From positions 26,169-90,168 of the forward strand of contig JAKSLB010000011.1 of NCBI GenBank assembly GCA_024401435.1: DNA of 64,000 nt, written 5' to 3'. The notes under the pieces were generated by a model. The model did not search any database, was not told where the DNA came from, and worked only from the letters and a program-made list of their open reading frames with translations. Position numbers and translations under genes: made by a program. Shown here piece after piece: positions 32,052 to 39,026 of this stretch. The stretch's first letter is position 1. Each line of letters opens with the position of its first letter. The stretch comes from Paludibacteraceae bacterium. Its GTDB lineage: Bacteria > Bacteroidota > Bacteroidia > Bacteroidales > Paludibacteraceae.

Positions 32052-34517
32052 ATGCTTAAAGCAAAATTGAATTCAAACATCTCTTTGAAAGACCATAGCA
32101 CCGATGTAGCAAATAAAAGCTATGACCTTGCAAAATCCTTAAATTGTAACGAAGAGATTTGTAACGCAAGTAGATTGGCAGGGATGTTTCATGACATTGG
32201 AAAGTCTATTTCAAGAATTCAATCTTATTATAACGGAAGTCCAAGTAGCAACATTCCACATCCGTACCATAACGAAATCGGCTGGCTTTGGCTTCAAAAG
32301 CATAAGGATGAAGTTGTAGAATTAATCAAAAAGTTTAATGCCGTTCCAATTGATTTGAATGAGTCAAACCGAAAAATTGCGGATGAATACATTTTTCAAA
32401 TTATTTCTTCTTGCGTATATTATTCTCATGCAAAGAGATTAAATGTTGTAGAAAATAAAAAGACCATTAAAAACGACATCAATGTTGCCGAAAAACATTA
32501 TATGTTGCAGAACAACGATGGTGAAATTTCAAGTTTTATGAAGGATTTGTTTAATGTTGATTTTAACAAAATTCAATCATTGAACAATAAAGAACCAAAA
32601 CTTATCGTTGAAAGAGATGTGTATGGTTTAGACTTTGGTTATGTTACATTACCAAAAGCTGGAAGTAATACACCTATATTTAGATATGAAAAGATTGCAT
32701 ATGCAAATGCAATTCTCTTGTTGATTAGAGCATTGCTCATTGAATCAGACCATATTGTTTCTTCAAACAATAGTGAAGATATTATTTATGACATCATTGA
32801 AAAGAATGAAATGCCTAGTGAATGGCTAAAAGGTGATGATGAAACAATCAAAATAAATAAGCGTAGATTTAATGAGTGCTTTGATGCCGTAAAAACGACA
32901 CAAGAAAATAACACATATTCTGTTGTTAATATGACCGCAGGTGGTGGTAAGACATCTGTGGGATATCATCTTGGTTTGCGAAGCAATAAGAAAACCATTT
33001 TCCTTTGTTCTAGAAAGGAAGTTGCAAAGAGCATTTACGATGAATTGAAAGACCTTGAAAGACTCTTTGGAACTAATGAAGGCATTGAATTGGTGTACGA
33101 AACAAAAAGGCAAAATTCTACAAAAGAAGGTGATTGTAGATTTTGCGTAGGCACTATTGATACATTTATTGGAACTTGTGTTAATGGACGCAATATGGGG
33201 AATAACATTGAAGATTCTTCCGTAAGGATGTTCAACCTATTCAACTCCAATTTAGTTTTTGATGAATATCATGAACTTATGGATGACACAAGCCTTTTCA
33301 CTTTGTTTATTCATTTGATGTCCGCTAGAGCAAACATCATAAAGAACGATACTTTCACTCTACTTCTTTCAGCTACACCAGTTTACATTAATTCCCTTGT
33401 ATTTGGTGTGGGTAATGAGTTTGCTAGTTATTATCCTTCAAAGTATAATCATTGTAGTCCACAACATAATAAAACATACCATTCAAGTTGTGTAAAGTGT
33501 GTTTCTCCAATTTATAACAATTGTTTTGGCATTTTCAACGCAATTGAAACTTCTCAATTGTATTTTGTTGATGGTAAAAATATATGCGTAAACAATAATT
33601 TGTTGTATGTAGATAAGTTCAATGCCATAAATAGACTTATTCAACATAATGGAAAATATGGTACAAATCCCATTTCCGTAACGGCTAGTCCTTTGATTCA
33701 AGCAAGTATGAATATAAGTTGCGAAAGACTTGTAGAAAGTGTTTCAAATCCTTGGAATACCATTCAAAGAATTGGTAGATGTAATAGATATGGCAAGTTA
33801 AACGATGCTTATATTGAGCACTACATTAGTGAAGAGGGTTCACCAGAATCATTATTGCATCCATTTGTTAAAATCAATGATACAATGAAAAACATCATTC
33901 GTAATTGGCGAAATTATCTTAACACTAGCGTTGGAACTACTGGTAAGAATCTAGTTCTATCAAATTACTATGAAATGTTTATGCTTTTCTATCGTACAAA
34001 TTCTACATTGATTGAAAGTCATATTGAATATTGTTATAAAGAAGGGTTAAATAATCTTGAAATCTTTTTCCCCAAAAAGGTTAATTATTTAGAAGATGGC
34101 AAAAAGATAAATTGCACATCTTTGCGTGGTTGTGCCGAAAGTGTAATGACTATATATGGTACTGATAATAATGGAAATTTGAGATGGATTGGTTCTAATT
34201 ATAAAAATGATAAAGAAATTCCATTTACTGTAAAAGATTGGGAATTGAAGAAATTGTTAGGTTATTGGCGAGGACATGAGAATGTATTAAAGAATATTTT
34301 GCTTAAATCTAGACCCAATGAATTTAGTGGCATCAAGAAATTTATTAAGTATAAAAGTGGAATTAAAAAACTCTCTGACAATAAAATAAAATTCCTAATT
34401 GAAAATTGGGAATGGATGAGTAAGAATTATGATTTACCTATAATCGTCCCTCCAAAGGCTTGTAAATATGATTTCAAAACTGGTAGAGAAAGGGTGGTCA
34501 TAGAAAATTGTAAGTAA
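32052..34517 (+). CDS. cas3: Cas3 nuclease-helicase
   Basis: 821 residues. HD nuclease domain: KDHSTDV (His15), GMFHDIGKS (His47, Asp48), IPHPYHNEIG (His70, His73), the ligands for the metal centre that nicks and degrades the displaced strand. SF2 helicase: TAGGGKTS (Walker A, ~295-302), VFDEYHEL (DExH box, ~400), LLLSATPVY (motif III, ~440), IQRIGRCNRYG (motif VI, ~571). It is a free-standing Cas3; in I-F systems Cas3 is fused to Cas2. Likely recruited by the Cas5/Cas7 complex after target binding. Complete active sites indicate a working interference enzyme. Array 2 follows directly. Confidence 0.95.
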   Translation: MLKAKLNSNISLKDHSTDVANKSYDLAKSLNCNEEICNASRLAGMFHDIGKSISRIQSYYNGSPSSNIPHPYHNEIGWLWLQKHKDEVVELIKKFNAVPIDLNESNRKIADEYIFQIISSCVYYSHAKRLNVVENKKTIKNDINVAEKHYMLQNNDGEISSFMKDLFNVDFNKIQSLNNKEPKLIVERDVYGLDFGYVTLPKAGSNTPIFRYEKIAYANAILLLIRALLIESDHIVSSNNSEDIIYDIIEKNEMPSEWLKGDDETIKINKRRFNECFDAVKTTQENNTYSVVNMTAGGGKTSVGYHLGLRSNKKTIFLCSRKEVAKSIYDELKDLERLFGTNEGIELVYETKRQNSTKEGDCRFCVGTIDTFIGTCVNGRNMGNNIEDSSVRMFNLFNSNLVFDEYHELMDDTSLFTLFIHLMSARANIIKNDTFTLLLSATPVYINSLVFGVGNEFASYYPSKYNHCSPQHNKTYHSSCVKCVSPIYNNCFGIFNAIETSQLYFVDGKNICVNNNLLYVDKFNAINRLIQHNGKYGTNPISVTASPLIQASMNISCERLVESVSNPWNTIQRIGRCNRYGKLNDAYIEHYISEEGSPESLLHPFVKINDTMKNIIRNWRNYLNTSVGTTGKNLVLSNYYEMFMLFYRTNSTLIESHIEYCYKEGLNNLEIFFPKKVNYLEDGKKINCTSLRGCAESVMTIYGTDNNGNLRWIGSNYKNDKEIPFTVKDWELKKLLGYWRGHENVLKNILLKSRPNEFSGIKKFIKYKSGIKKLSDNKIKFLIENWEWMSKNYDLPIIVPPKACKYDFKTGRERVVIENCK

Positions 34518-34583
34518 AATGTAAGTTTCTTTTTAACATACTATATATTGTTGTTATTAATTGGTGCTTACACAACATATAGT
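34518..34583 (+). promoter_or_regulatory. CRISPR leader 2
   Basis: Follows the cas3 stop and repeats most of leader 1, including ATGTAAGTTTCTTTTTAA and CTATATATTGTTGTTATT. The homology starts before the stop codon (AATTGTAAGTA in both cas6 and cas3 ends), so a leader block was duplicated. The inverted repeat is imperfect here (ACAACATATAGTGC arm). Confidence 0.6.
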
Positions 34584-34794
34584 GCATCACTCATATGTGG
34601 GTGAAATTTATACAAAGTTTACACCACCTATAAGCACGGAGCTAGTATCACTCCTATGTGGGTGAAATTTATTTACAAGGAACTCAAAGCCCTTTTTCTT
34701 GGTAGGTATCACTCCTATGCGGGTGAAATTTATTAATAACGGCTTGCAATTTTGTATGCTTCTTCCGTATCACTCCTATGCGGGTGAAATTTAT
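34584..34794 (+). CRISPR. CRISPR array 2: four repeats, three spacers
   Basis: Repeats start at 34584, 34645, 34706 and 34767; same 28-base unit as array 1, spacers all 33 bases. The first repeat differs at three positions (GCATCACTCA..., loop T), the second at one; the last two are consensus. Variation at the leader end is the reverse of the usual pattern, so new integration here may be slow or blocked. No spacer is shared with array 1. Confidence 0.97.
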
Positions 34795-34796
34795 AA

Positions 34797-34898
34797 GTAA
34801 CCAAGAATATTATTGAATACGATGATGTTGCCTTCTACCTAGGTGATGGTATTTTTGTAGAAGCAGAAGAAATGTTAGGAAACGATTTCTATTTTTAA
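34797..34898 (+). pseudogene. 3' remnant of a gene cut by array 2
   Basis: Right after the last repeat a frame is open from 34797 to TAA 34896 with no early start: NIIEYDDVAFYLGDGIFV then EAEEMLGNDFYF. The composition is that of a real protein end. I read it as the tail of a gene whose front was lost when the CRISPR array was inserted. The next gene follows 13 bases later with a GGGG ribosome binding site. Confidence 0.45.
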
Positions 34899-34911
34899 GG
34901 GGATATTCCGT

Positions 34912-35178
34912 ATGATTGTACAAAATAAAACCAAATATGAAGCAATTCAATTCAATGGAAACAATGTGGATGAAGTTAATGCCTTCATTGAAAAGTATAA
35001 AATGAAGGATTATTGCATTGTCAATGAAAATGAAATCAAATACTGGTTTGATTGTTTTGTTGGTTGGCAGACCTTTCCAATCGGTTCGTATCTAGTGTCT
35101 TGCGATGACAATGACATTTTGGTGTATGCGGAAGATAAATTCTTTGAAAGGTACAAAGAAGTTGTAGAAAACACTTGA
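34912..35178 (+). CDS. Hypothetical phage protein (YEAIQFNGNN type)
   Basis: 88 residues. TKYEAIQFNGNNVDEVNAFI, IGSYLVSCDDNDILVYAEDKFFERY: the layout Y-E-A-(V/I)-Q-(F/W)-x-G-N-N ... G-x-(Y/W)-(L/I)-V is common in small phage proteins of unknown role. Its end overlaps the sigma70 promoter of the next operon. Start context GGGGATATTCCGTATG. Confidence 0.65.
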   Translation: MIVQNKTKYEAIQFNGNNVDEVNAFIEKYKMKDYCIVNENEIKYWFDCFVGWQTFPIGSYLVSCDDNDILVYAEDKFFERYKEVVENT

Positions 35179-35203
35179 CAATGCTTATATAATTTTGTAT
35201 ATT
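35175..35203 (+). promoter_or_regulatory. Sigma70-type promoter
   Basis: TTGACA (35175-35180), 17 bases, TATATT (35198-35203), then AAAGGAG before the ATG at 35227. Differs from the cas5 promoter by few bases. Confidence 0.8.
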
Positions 35204-35226
35204 ATACTCAACACAAAGGAGTATGA

Positions 35227-35523
35227 ATGAATGAGTTTATCACAAGATTGCTTGAAGATGGTCTTACCATTGAAATTTCAATGAAGGACGGAAATTTGGT
35301 ATATGACCTTAAAACAATGATGAAGAGCGAATGCATTGTTACTGACAAAGGTAATGGAATCTTGAACCTTTCTGGTCGTTATGATTGGAATGTTGATTAT
35401 GACACCAATGATGATGACTATAAGGGTTTCATTGAATACATTGCAAGAAACTGTTCTTGTGGACGGAGCTATTGTAGTTGCTCTTGGAGTGACTTGCTTG
35501 CAAAATATGACATTGTTATTTAG
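35227..35523 (+). CDS. Hypothetical protein with Cys cluster
   Basis: 98 residues; the end has CSCGRSYCSCSW, five cysteines that may bind zinc. The front half is beta-rich (GLTIEISMKDGNLVYDL). First gene of an operon (35227-36575) of small genes with short gaps. An ATG two codons further (MNEF after MNEW-like overlap) is not distinguishable. Unknown function. Confidence 0.65.
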   Translation: MNEFITRLLEDGLTIEISMKDGNLVYDLKTMMKSECIVTDKGNGILNLSGRYDWNVDYDTNDDDYKGFIEYIARNCSCGRSYCSCSWSDLLAKYDIVI

Positions 35524-35534
35524 GAGGTTAAAAT

Positions 35535-35810
35535 ATGACTGAAAAGGATAGAGCTGAATTCAATGAATGGGTTTCCAAGATGGAGCATCACGACATCAAT
35601 TGGAAGCCTATGTGGGATTTCCCAACAGTAGCCGAAGACAAGAAGATTAAGGATAGACCTTTGGTTGTGATGACCGATATGGGATATGTCTTTTCTGCCT
35701 TTTACGATGGAAGGGGTAAGTTTGCCTTGGCATCCATTAGGAATAACAAGGTTGAGTATGACACCATTGAGAAGAAGTCTAGCCTTATTGCTTGGGCGTT
35801 TAGTGAATAG
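35535..35810 (+). CDS. Hypothetical protein
   Basis: 91 residues, GGAGG ribosome binding site. TEKDRAEFNEWVSKMEHHD is helical; the centre DRPLVVMTDMGYVFSAFYDGRG looks like a small beta domain. Second gene in the operon. No family recognised. Confidence 0.65.
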   Translation: MTEKDRAEFNEWVSKMEHHDINWKPMWDFPTVAEDKKIKDRPLVVMTDMGYVFSAFYDGRGKFALASIRNNKVEYDTIEKKSSLIAWAFSE

Positions 35811-35818
35811 AGGTTGAA

Positions 35819-35965
35819 ATGCGTATAGAAATTGCAAAGATGAATTTTGCACAAAACAACCTTGACATTGAATTAGGTACTTTGCAAGTATATACGGACA
35901 AAAGTACATATCCTTTGCTTTGTATTGAAGAATCTGAACGGAAAAATGATTGTGAATTCTTGTAA
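35819..35965 (+). CDS. Small hypothetical protein (48 aa)
   Basis: ATG at 35819 after AGAGG, TAA at 35963. MRIEIAKMNFAQNNLDIELG then an acidic end. Nine bases after the previous gene and overlapping the next by 20. The minus-strand frame across this region is only a shadow. Confidence 0.5.
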   Translation: MRIEIAKMNFAQNNLDIELGTLQVYTDKSTYPLLCIEESERKNDCEFL

Positions 35966-36041
35966 ACGACATATTAAGCATTGGAAGAATTACATCAAGG
36001 CTTTGGAAAAGGTCATCAAAAAGAGAAAAAGAAATGCGTAA
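35946..36041 (+). CDS. Very small basic protein (31 aa)
   Basis: MIVNSCKRHIKHWKNYIK then KVIKKRKRNA: strongly basic, so possibly nucleic-acid binding. Overlaps both neighbours by a few bases; tentative. Confidence 0.35.
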   Translation: MIVNSCKRHIKHWKNYIKALEKVIKKRKRNA

Positions 36042-36231
36042 GTACGATTGTAAGATTATGGTTAAATGTAGGGGTATTTGCACTGCAACCTATAACATCA
36101 AGGCAAATCTTGAAATTGATGAAACCAAGTCACTTGAACAAATTGAAAAAGACATCATCAATGACATTAAACGACAATATAACATTGGTATGGTCATTGA
36201 CTACACCATTTCATTCAAACGGGTAAAGTGA
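36034..36231 (+). CDS. Hypothetical protein
   Basis: 65 residues: MRKYDCKIMVKCRGICTAT then a helical middle (SLEQIEKDIINDIKRQ) and a final strand (IDYTISFKRVK), a compact alpha/beta fold. Overlaps the genes on both sides by 4-8 bases. Unknown function. Confidence 0.55.
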   Translation: MRKYDCKIMVKCRGICTATYNIKANLEIDETKSLEQIEKDIINDIKRQYNIGMVIDYTISFKRVK

Positions 36232-36575
36232 TGTACATTAGACTTTATTCAAAGGATTCAAGACCAAGACTTGTTACTTGTTGTAAGGTTGATGCTCAAA
36301 AGGTTTGCACGGAAGTCAAGAATTTCAAGTGCGTCAAGCGAACAAGTTTCTTTGGATTCAAGTATGAAAAGGACAAGGAATCCACAATTGATGAAACCGA
36401 TAGTGGATGGTACTTGAATGTATGGCTTGATGGTTCTGTTGCATCAGAACAACTAAAGATTGGAAGAAGCTATTGGGTTCAAGAGAGTTTGGCTACCGAA
36501 CCGATTGAGTACAAGGTTGAAACAAGAAAAGACCTTGAAGAACTCAGGTCTTTCCTTATGAAGGCTATTTCTTGA
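36228..36575 (+). CDS. Hypothetical protein
   Basis: 115 residues; start ATGATG overlaps the previous stop. Beta-rich (GWYLNVWLDGSVASEQLKIG) with basic N-terminus and two cysteines (TCCKVD). Ends with a helix (KDLEELRSFLMKAI). Last gene of the small operon. Unknown. Confidence 0.65.
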   Translation: MMYIRLYSKDSRPRLVTCCKVDAQKVCTEVKNFKCVKRTSFFGFKYEKDKESTIDETDSGWYLNVWLDGSVASEQLKIGRSYWVQESLATEPIEYKVETRKDLEELRSFLMKAIS

Positions 36576-36601
36576 TTTTGCAATTTTCAAATATATAATG
36601 T

Positions 36602-36808
36602 ATGAACGAAACCACAAGACAACTCTACGCAGCAGCGAACGCTGGACACGGAAATGAACTACTCAATAGTGCATTAGGTATTTATGCTTTAAGCGGTTTG
36701 GGTTGTCTACTTATCATAATATGCATTTTGATTGCACTATTTGCATTGAAATACTTGATATTTGATGTGATTTTCAATATGTTTGATGATGAAGATGAAG
36801 ATGACTAA
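36602..36808 (+). CDS. Small membrane protein
   Basis: 68 residues with one transmembrane stretch, ALSGLGCLLIIICILIALF (29-47), and an acidic tail (FDDEDEDD). A TATATAAT box lies 2 bases before the ATG, the late type. Could be a holin-like or envelope protein; no lysis partner is visible nearby, so this remains open. Confidence 0.6.
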   Translation: MNETTRQLYAAANAGHGNELLNSALGIYALSGLGCLLIIICILIALFALKYLIFDVIFNMFDDEDEDD

Positions 36809-37770
36809 TTGGAATTTAATTTTTCCAATAGCTTCAATTTCCTTCTTCTTTCAATTTCAACTTCTAGAACCATAGATGTATGGTCAACTACCCACACCCT
36901 AAAGGGTGTGAGCTTGTAATGCACCAGAGCAGCCATGCACCCTGCCTTCCAAGTCCGCAACGCTCCGTCTAGGGGCATCTTGAACGAGGAAGGATGTTTG
37001 CTCTTCTGAGCGATGTTGATTGCAGCGTTCCAGTCGGCATCAAGTACAGTACCGTTCTTGCAATAGAACCTTCGGTTCTTGCGGGTACCTTCCTTCTTGC
37101 CAGTGGTACAATCGGTCTGACTTGTCAAAAACGGAGAAACTGTTTCTACTCTTTTTCCATTGAGTAGTGCCTTGTATGACAAGATTTGCTTGAACTTGTA
37201 GAATGGAATCTGATACATTCTACGGTTGTGGGATTTCCGTTTGAACCCCTTGTTAGTCTTTGCTGTCTTCTGCTTGATGCCAGATAAGTCTTCCATCACG
37301 ACAATGGAAGCTGGTGTGCTTTGAATTACCGCATTGGCAATCTTCTGGCACATGTCGGTAGACTGGTTCTGCTCCTTGATGGACAGCTTGCGAGAGTGCC
37401 TATTAGCAGACTTGGTGCCCTTCTTCTGCAAGCATCTCTTTAGGTATCTAAGTTTTCTTCTACGCTTGTTGTACTCCTTGTCGTGAAACATCACACCTTC
37501 GGAGGAGATTGCGAACCTGCGTTCGCCCATATCCAACCCGATGCAGTTATCATCATACAACGGCACATCTGGCACATTGAATGTTATTGCAAGGAAGAAC
37601 CTTCCGTTCCGCATGAAAATCAGTGGGTCATCTGTGGTATATTGCACAAACAACGAATCCAACCTATCATAACCGACAATATCCGCTACGGCTCTTCTGC
37701 AAGACTTACCTGAGCATAATGCAATGGTCTTGCGATTGAACTTGGAATACAGTCGCTTGTCCAATCTCAT
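36805..37770 (-). pseudogene. tnpB: TnpB with N-terminal deletion
   Basis: 321 residues from MRLDKRLYSKFN, against 404 in the related copy at 57395, where the same words start near residue 104. Nineteen bases upstream, out of frame, lies ATG with the reading MAHLTYN, matching the MCEITYN start of the full copy. So ~95 codons were lost and the frame shifted. RuvC residues remain: CIGLDMGERR (Asp), VVMEDLSGIK (Glu), LDADWNAAIN (Asp). The zinc finger is reduced to TDC...FYC. The frame runs through the right end into 25 codons of flanking phage DNA. Probably inactive as nuclease, perhaps recruited for another role. Confidence 0.75.
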
Positions 37771-37929
37771 TGTAGGTTAGATGTGCCATATAACTTTCAC
37801 CCGTGTTCACCTATTAGTTTAGCATTTGTTGATTTGAATATCAAGCATTTTATGCAAGTTTGAACATAAAAAGTGTTCCCAAAGTGTTCTCGTGGGCATT
37901 CCTATGCCACCCTAAAGGGATGGCATCTT
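36881..37929 (-). mobile_element. Decayed IS605-like TnpB element 1
   Basis: Ends match element 2 at 57388-58717. Right end: GTGTG(A/G)GTAGTTGACC and the CACACCCTTTAGGGTGTG hairpin (36891-36910). Left end: AAGATGCCATCC...GGTGGCATAGG near 37905-37929. There is no TnpA, so it is non-autonomous. The tnpB inside has an internal deletion. The right end is where a guide (omega) RNA would form. The neighbour at 37928 takes its stop codon from the left end, so insertion cut that gene. Confidence 0.65.
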
Positions 37930-38299
37930 ACTGCCCACATCTTTTGTGAATCTTGTCATAATAACTTGGAATGTGATTAACATCCGTAATAGGATTTGAA
38001 TAACAATCAAATTCACCATTGATTTCTTCTGGATAAAACTGAAGACTATTTAAGTTGTTGTTGGAACAATCAAATGTACCACCAACAAATGACGGACAAC
38101 CCTTCAAAGTTGTAAGTTTGTTGAAACAACAAATGAAACTACCGCCTACATATGTGAAATCTATACCAAGTTCATATAAACCACAATTTGCAAGCATCAC
38201 ACTACCAGATACATAGACCCGCTTACCTTTGTATTTTAGGTAATTGCTTCTATCTATGTATGCCACTTGAACTATAGCTTCATTATTACCAAATGTCAT
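37928..38299 (-). CDS. LRR-like phage protein, C-terminus cut by element 1
   Basis: 123 residues with two or three repeats: FICCFNKLTTLKGCPSFVGG and FDCSNNNLNSLQFYPEEING, i.e. L..CP..VGG.F.CS.N.L.SL, a pattern of short leucine-rich repeat proteins found in large phages. Such repeats usually mediate protein binding. The final codon reads into AAGATGCC of the TnpB element, so the natural C-terminus is gone. Start overlaps the upstream gene by 14 bases. Confidence 0.65.
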   Translation of the reverse strand: MTFGNNEAIVQVAYIDRSNYLKYKGKRVYVSGSVMLANCGLYELGIDFTYVGGSFICCFNKLTTLKGCPSFVGGTFDCSNNNLNSLQFYPEEINGEFDCYSNPITDVNHIPSYYDKIHKRCGQ

Positions 38300-38813
38300 T
38301 ATCTAGTTTTAAAATGAGGTTCTTTGTTGCATTTATCAAATCATCTATGTTGCTATAACTATCATTGGGGAAGCAATAGTTGACACTTAAAATGTTATAT
38401 TCCTTATTTCCTAGAAATGGACGCATCCTAGAAAGACAAACAACACGACATAAATGTTTACCGTCAATATCTTTTCCCCATCTAGACATATAATCACTGC
38501 GTTGTGCTTCTTCATTATGAACATTTTCAACTTCATTCACATATCCCAAACTAGACATCATTGAACGGATTTTTTCTAGTTCTTCTTCTGTGAACTTATA
38601 AATCGGTTTTTGTATTATATTCACATCATTCTGAAGAATGAGTGTAGCATCTATAACATCATCGTTGAGATTGTTAACAAAATCTATTGCTTCTTGCAAT
38701 TTATTAGCATCGTATTCGTCTGGCTTATCTTGCACTAGTTTTTTCAATAATTCTATGCGATTGGTGCGTAATTTTGCACAACGAACAACATCATCTTCTT
38801 TATTTTCAGACAT
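38286..38813 (-). CDS. Hypothetical protein
   Basis: 175 residues. Helical N-terminus (ELLKKLVQDKPDEYDANKLQEAIDF), then TEEELEKIRSMMSSLGY and a C-terminal strand-helix region. Co-transcribed with the LRR-like gene. Unknown function. Confidence 0.65.
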   Translation of the reverse strand: MSENKEDDVVRCAKLRTNRIELLKKLVQDKPDEYDANKLQEAIDFVNNLNDDVIDATLILQNDVNIIQKPIYKFTEEELEKIRSMMSSLGYVNEVENVHNEEAQRSDYMSRWGKDIDGKHLCRVVCLSRMRPFLGNKEYNILSVNYCFPNDSYSNIDDLINATKNLILKLDNDIW

Positions 38814-38928
38814 ATTTTCACCTTTAAATGTTTTTCTTCACTTAAAAGTTAAAAAAATATTAAAAAATGTAAATATGTCTTTTTAAGATATTTTTAATTT
38901 TCTATATTAGTGTTACATAACATATAGT

Positions 38929-38956
38929 GTATCACTCCTATGCGGGTGAAATTTAT
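38929..38956 (+). repeat. Solitary CRISPR repeat with leader end
   Basis: One perfect 28-base repeat, same as array consensus, preceded by TTACATAACATATAGT, like the last bases of leaders 1 and 2. No second repeat follows at the expected 61 bases; a terminator hairpin begins 28 bases later. It could be an array reduced to one repeat, a new integration site, or a repeat-bearing small RNA. Confidence 0.9.
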
Positions 38957-38983
38957 GAAATATTCTAGAATGTAGATTTCAAT

Positions 38984-39016
38984 GAAAAAAGACCTTCCTA
39001 AACGGAAGGTCTTTTT
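38984..39016. terminator. Bidirectional rho-independent terminator
   Basis: AAAAAAGACCTTCC / GGAAGGTCTTTTT hairpin, closing the portal gene and any RNA from the solitary repeat. Confidence 0.85.
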
Positions 39017-39026
39017 GAATCATAGG

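Noticed and set aside
30447-34794. Spacer matches to genes within this window
   Set aside because: Reading the eleven spacers against the window by eye gave no convincing match; a proper search could change this, so no target is claimed.
35520-36083. 187-codon open frame on the minus strand
   Set aside because: It lies opposite four well-packed plus-strand genes with ribosome binding sites and has no start signal of its own.
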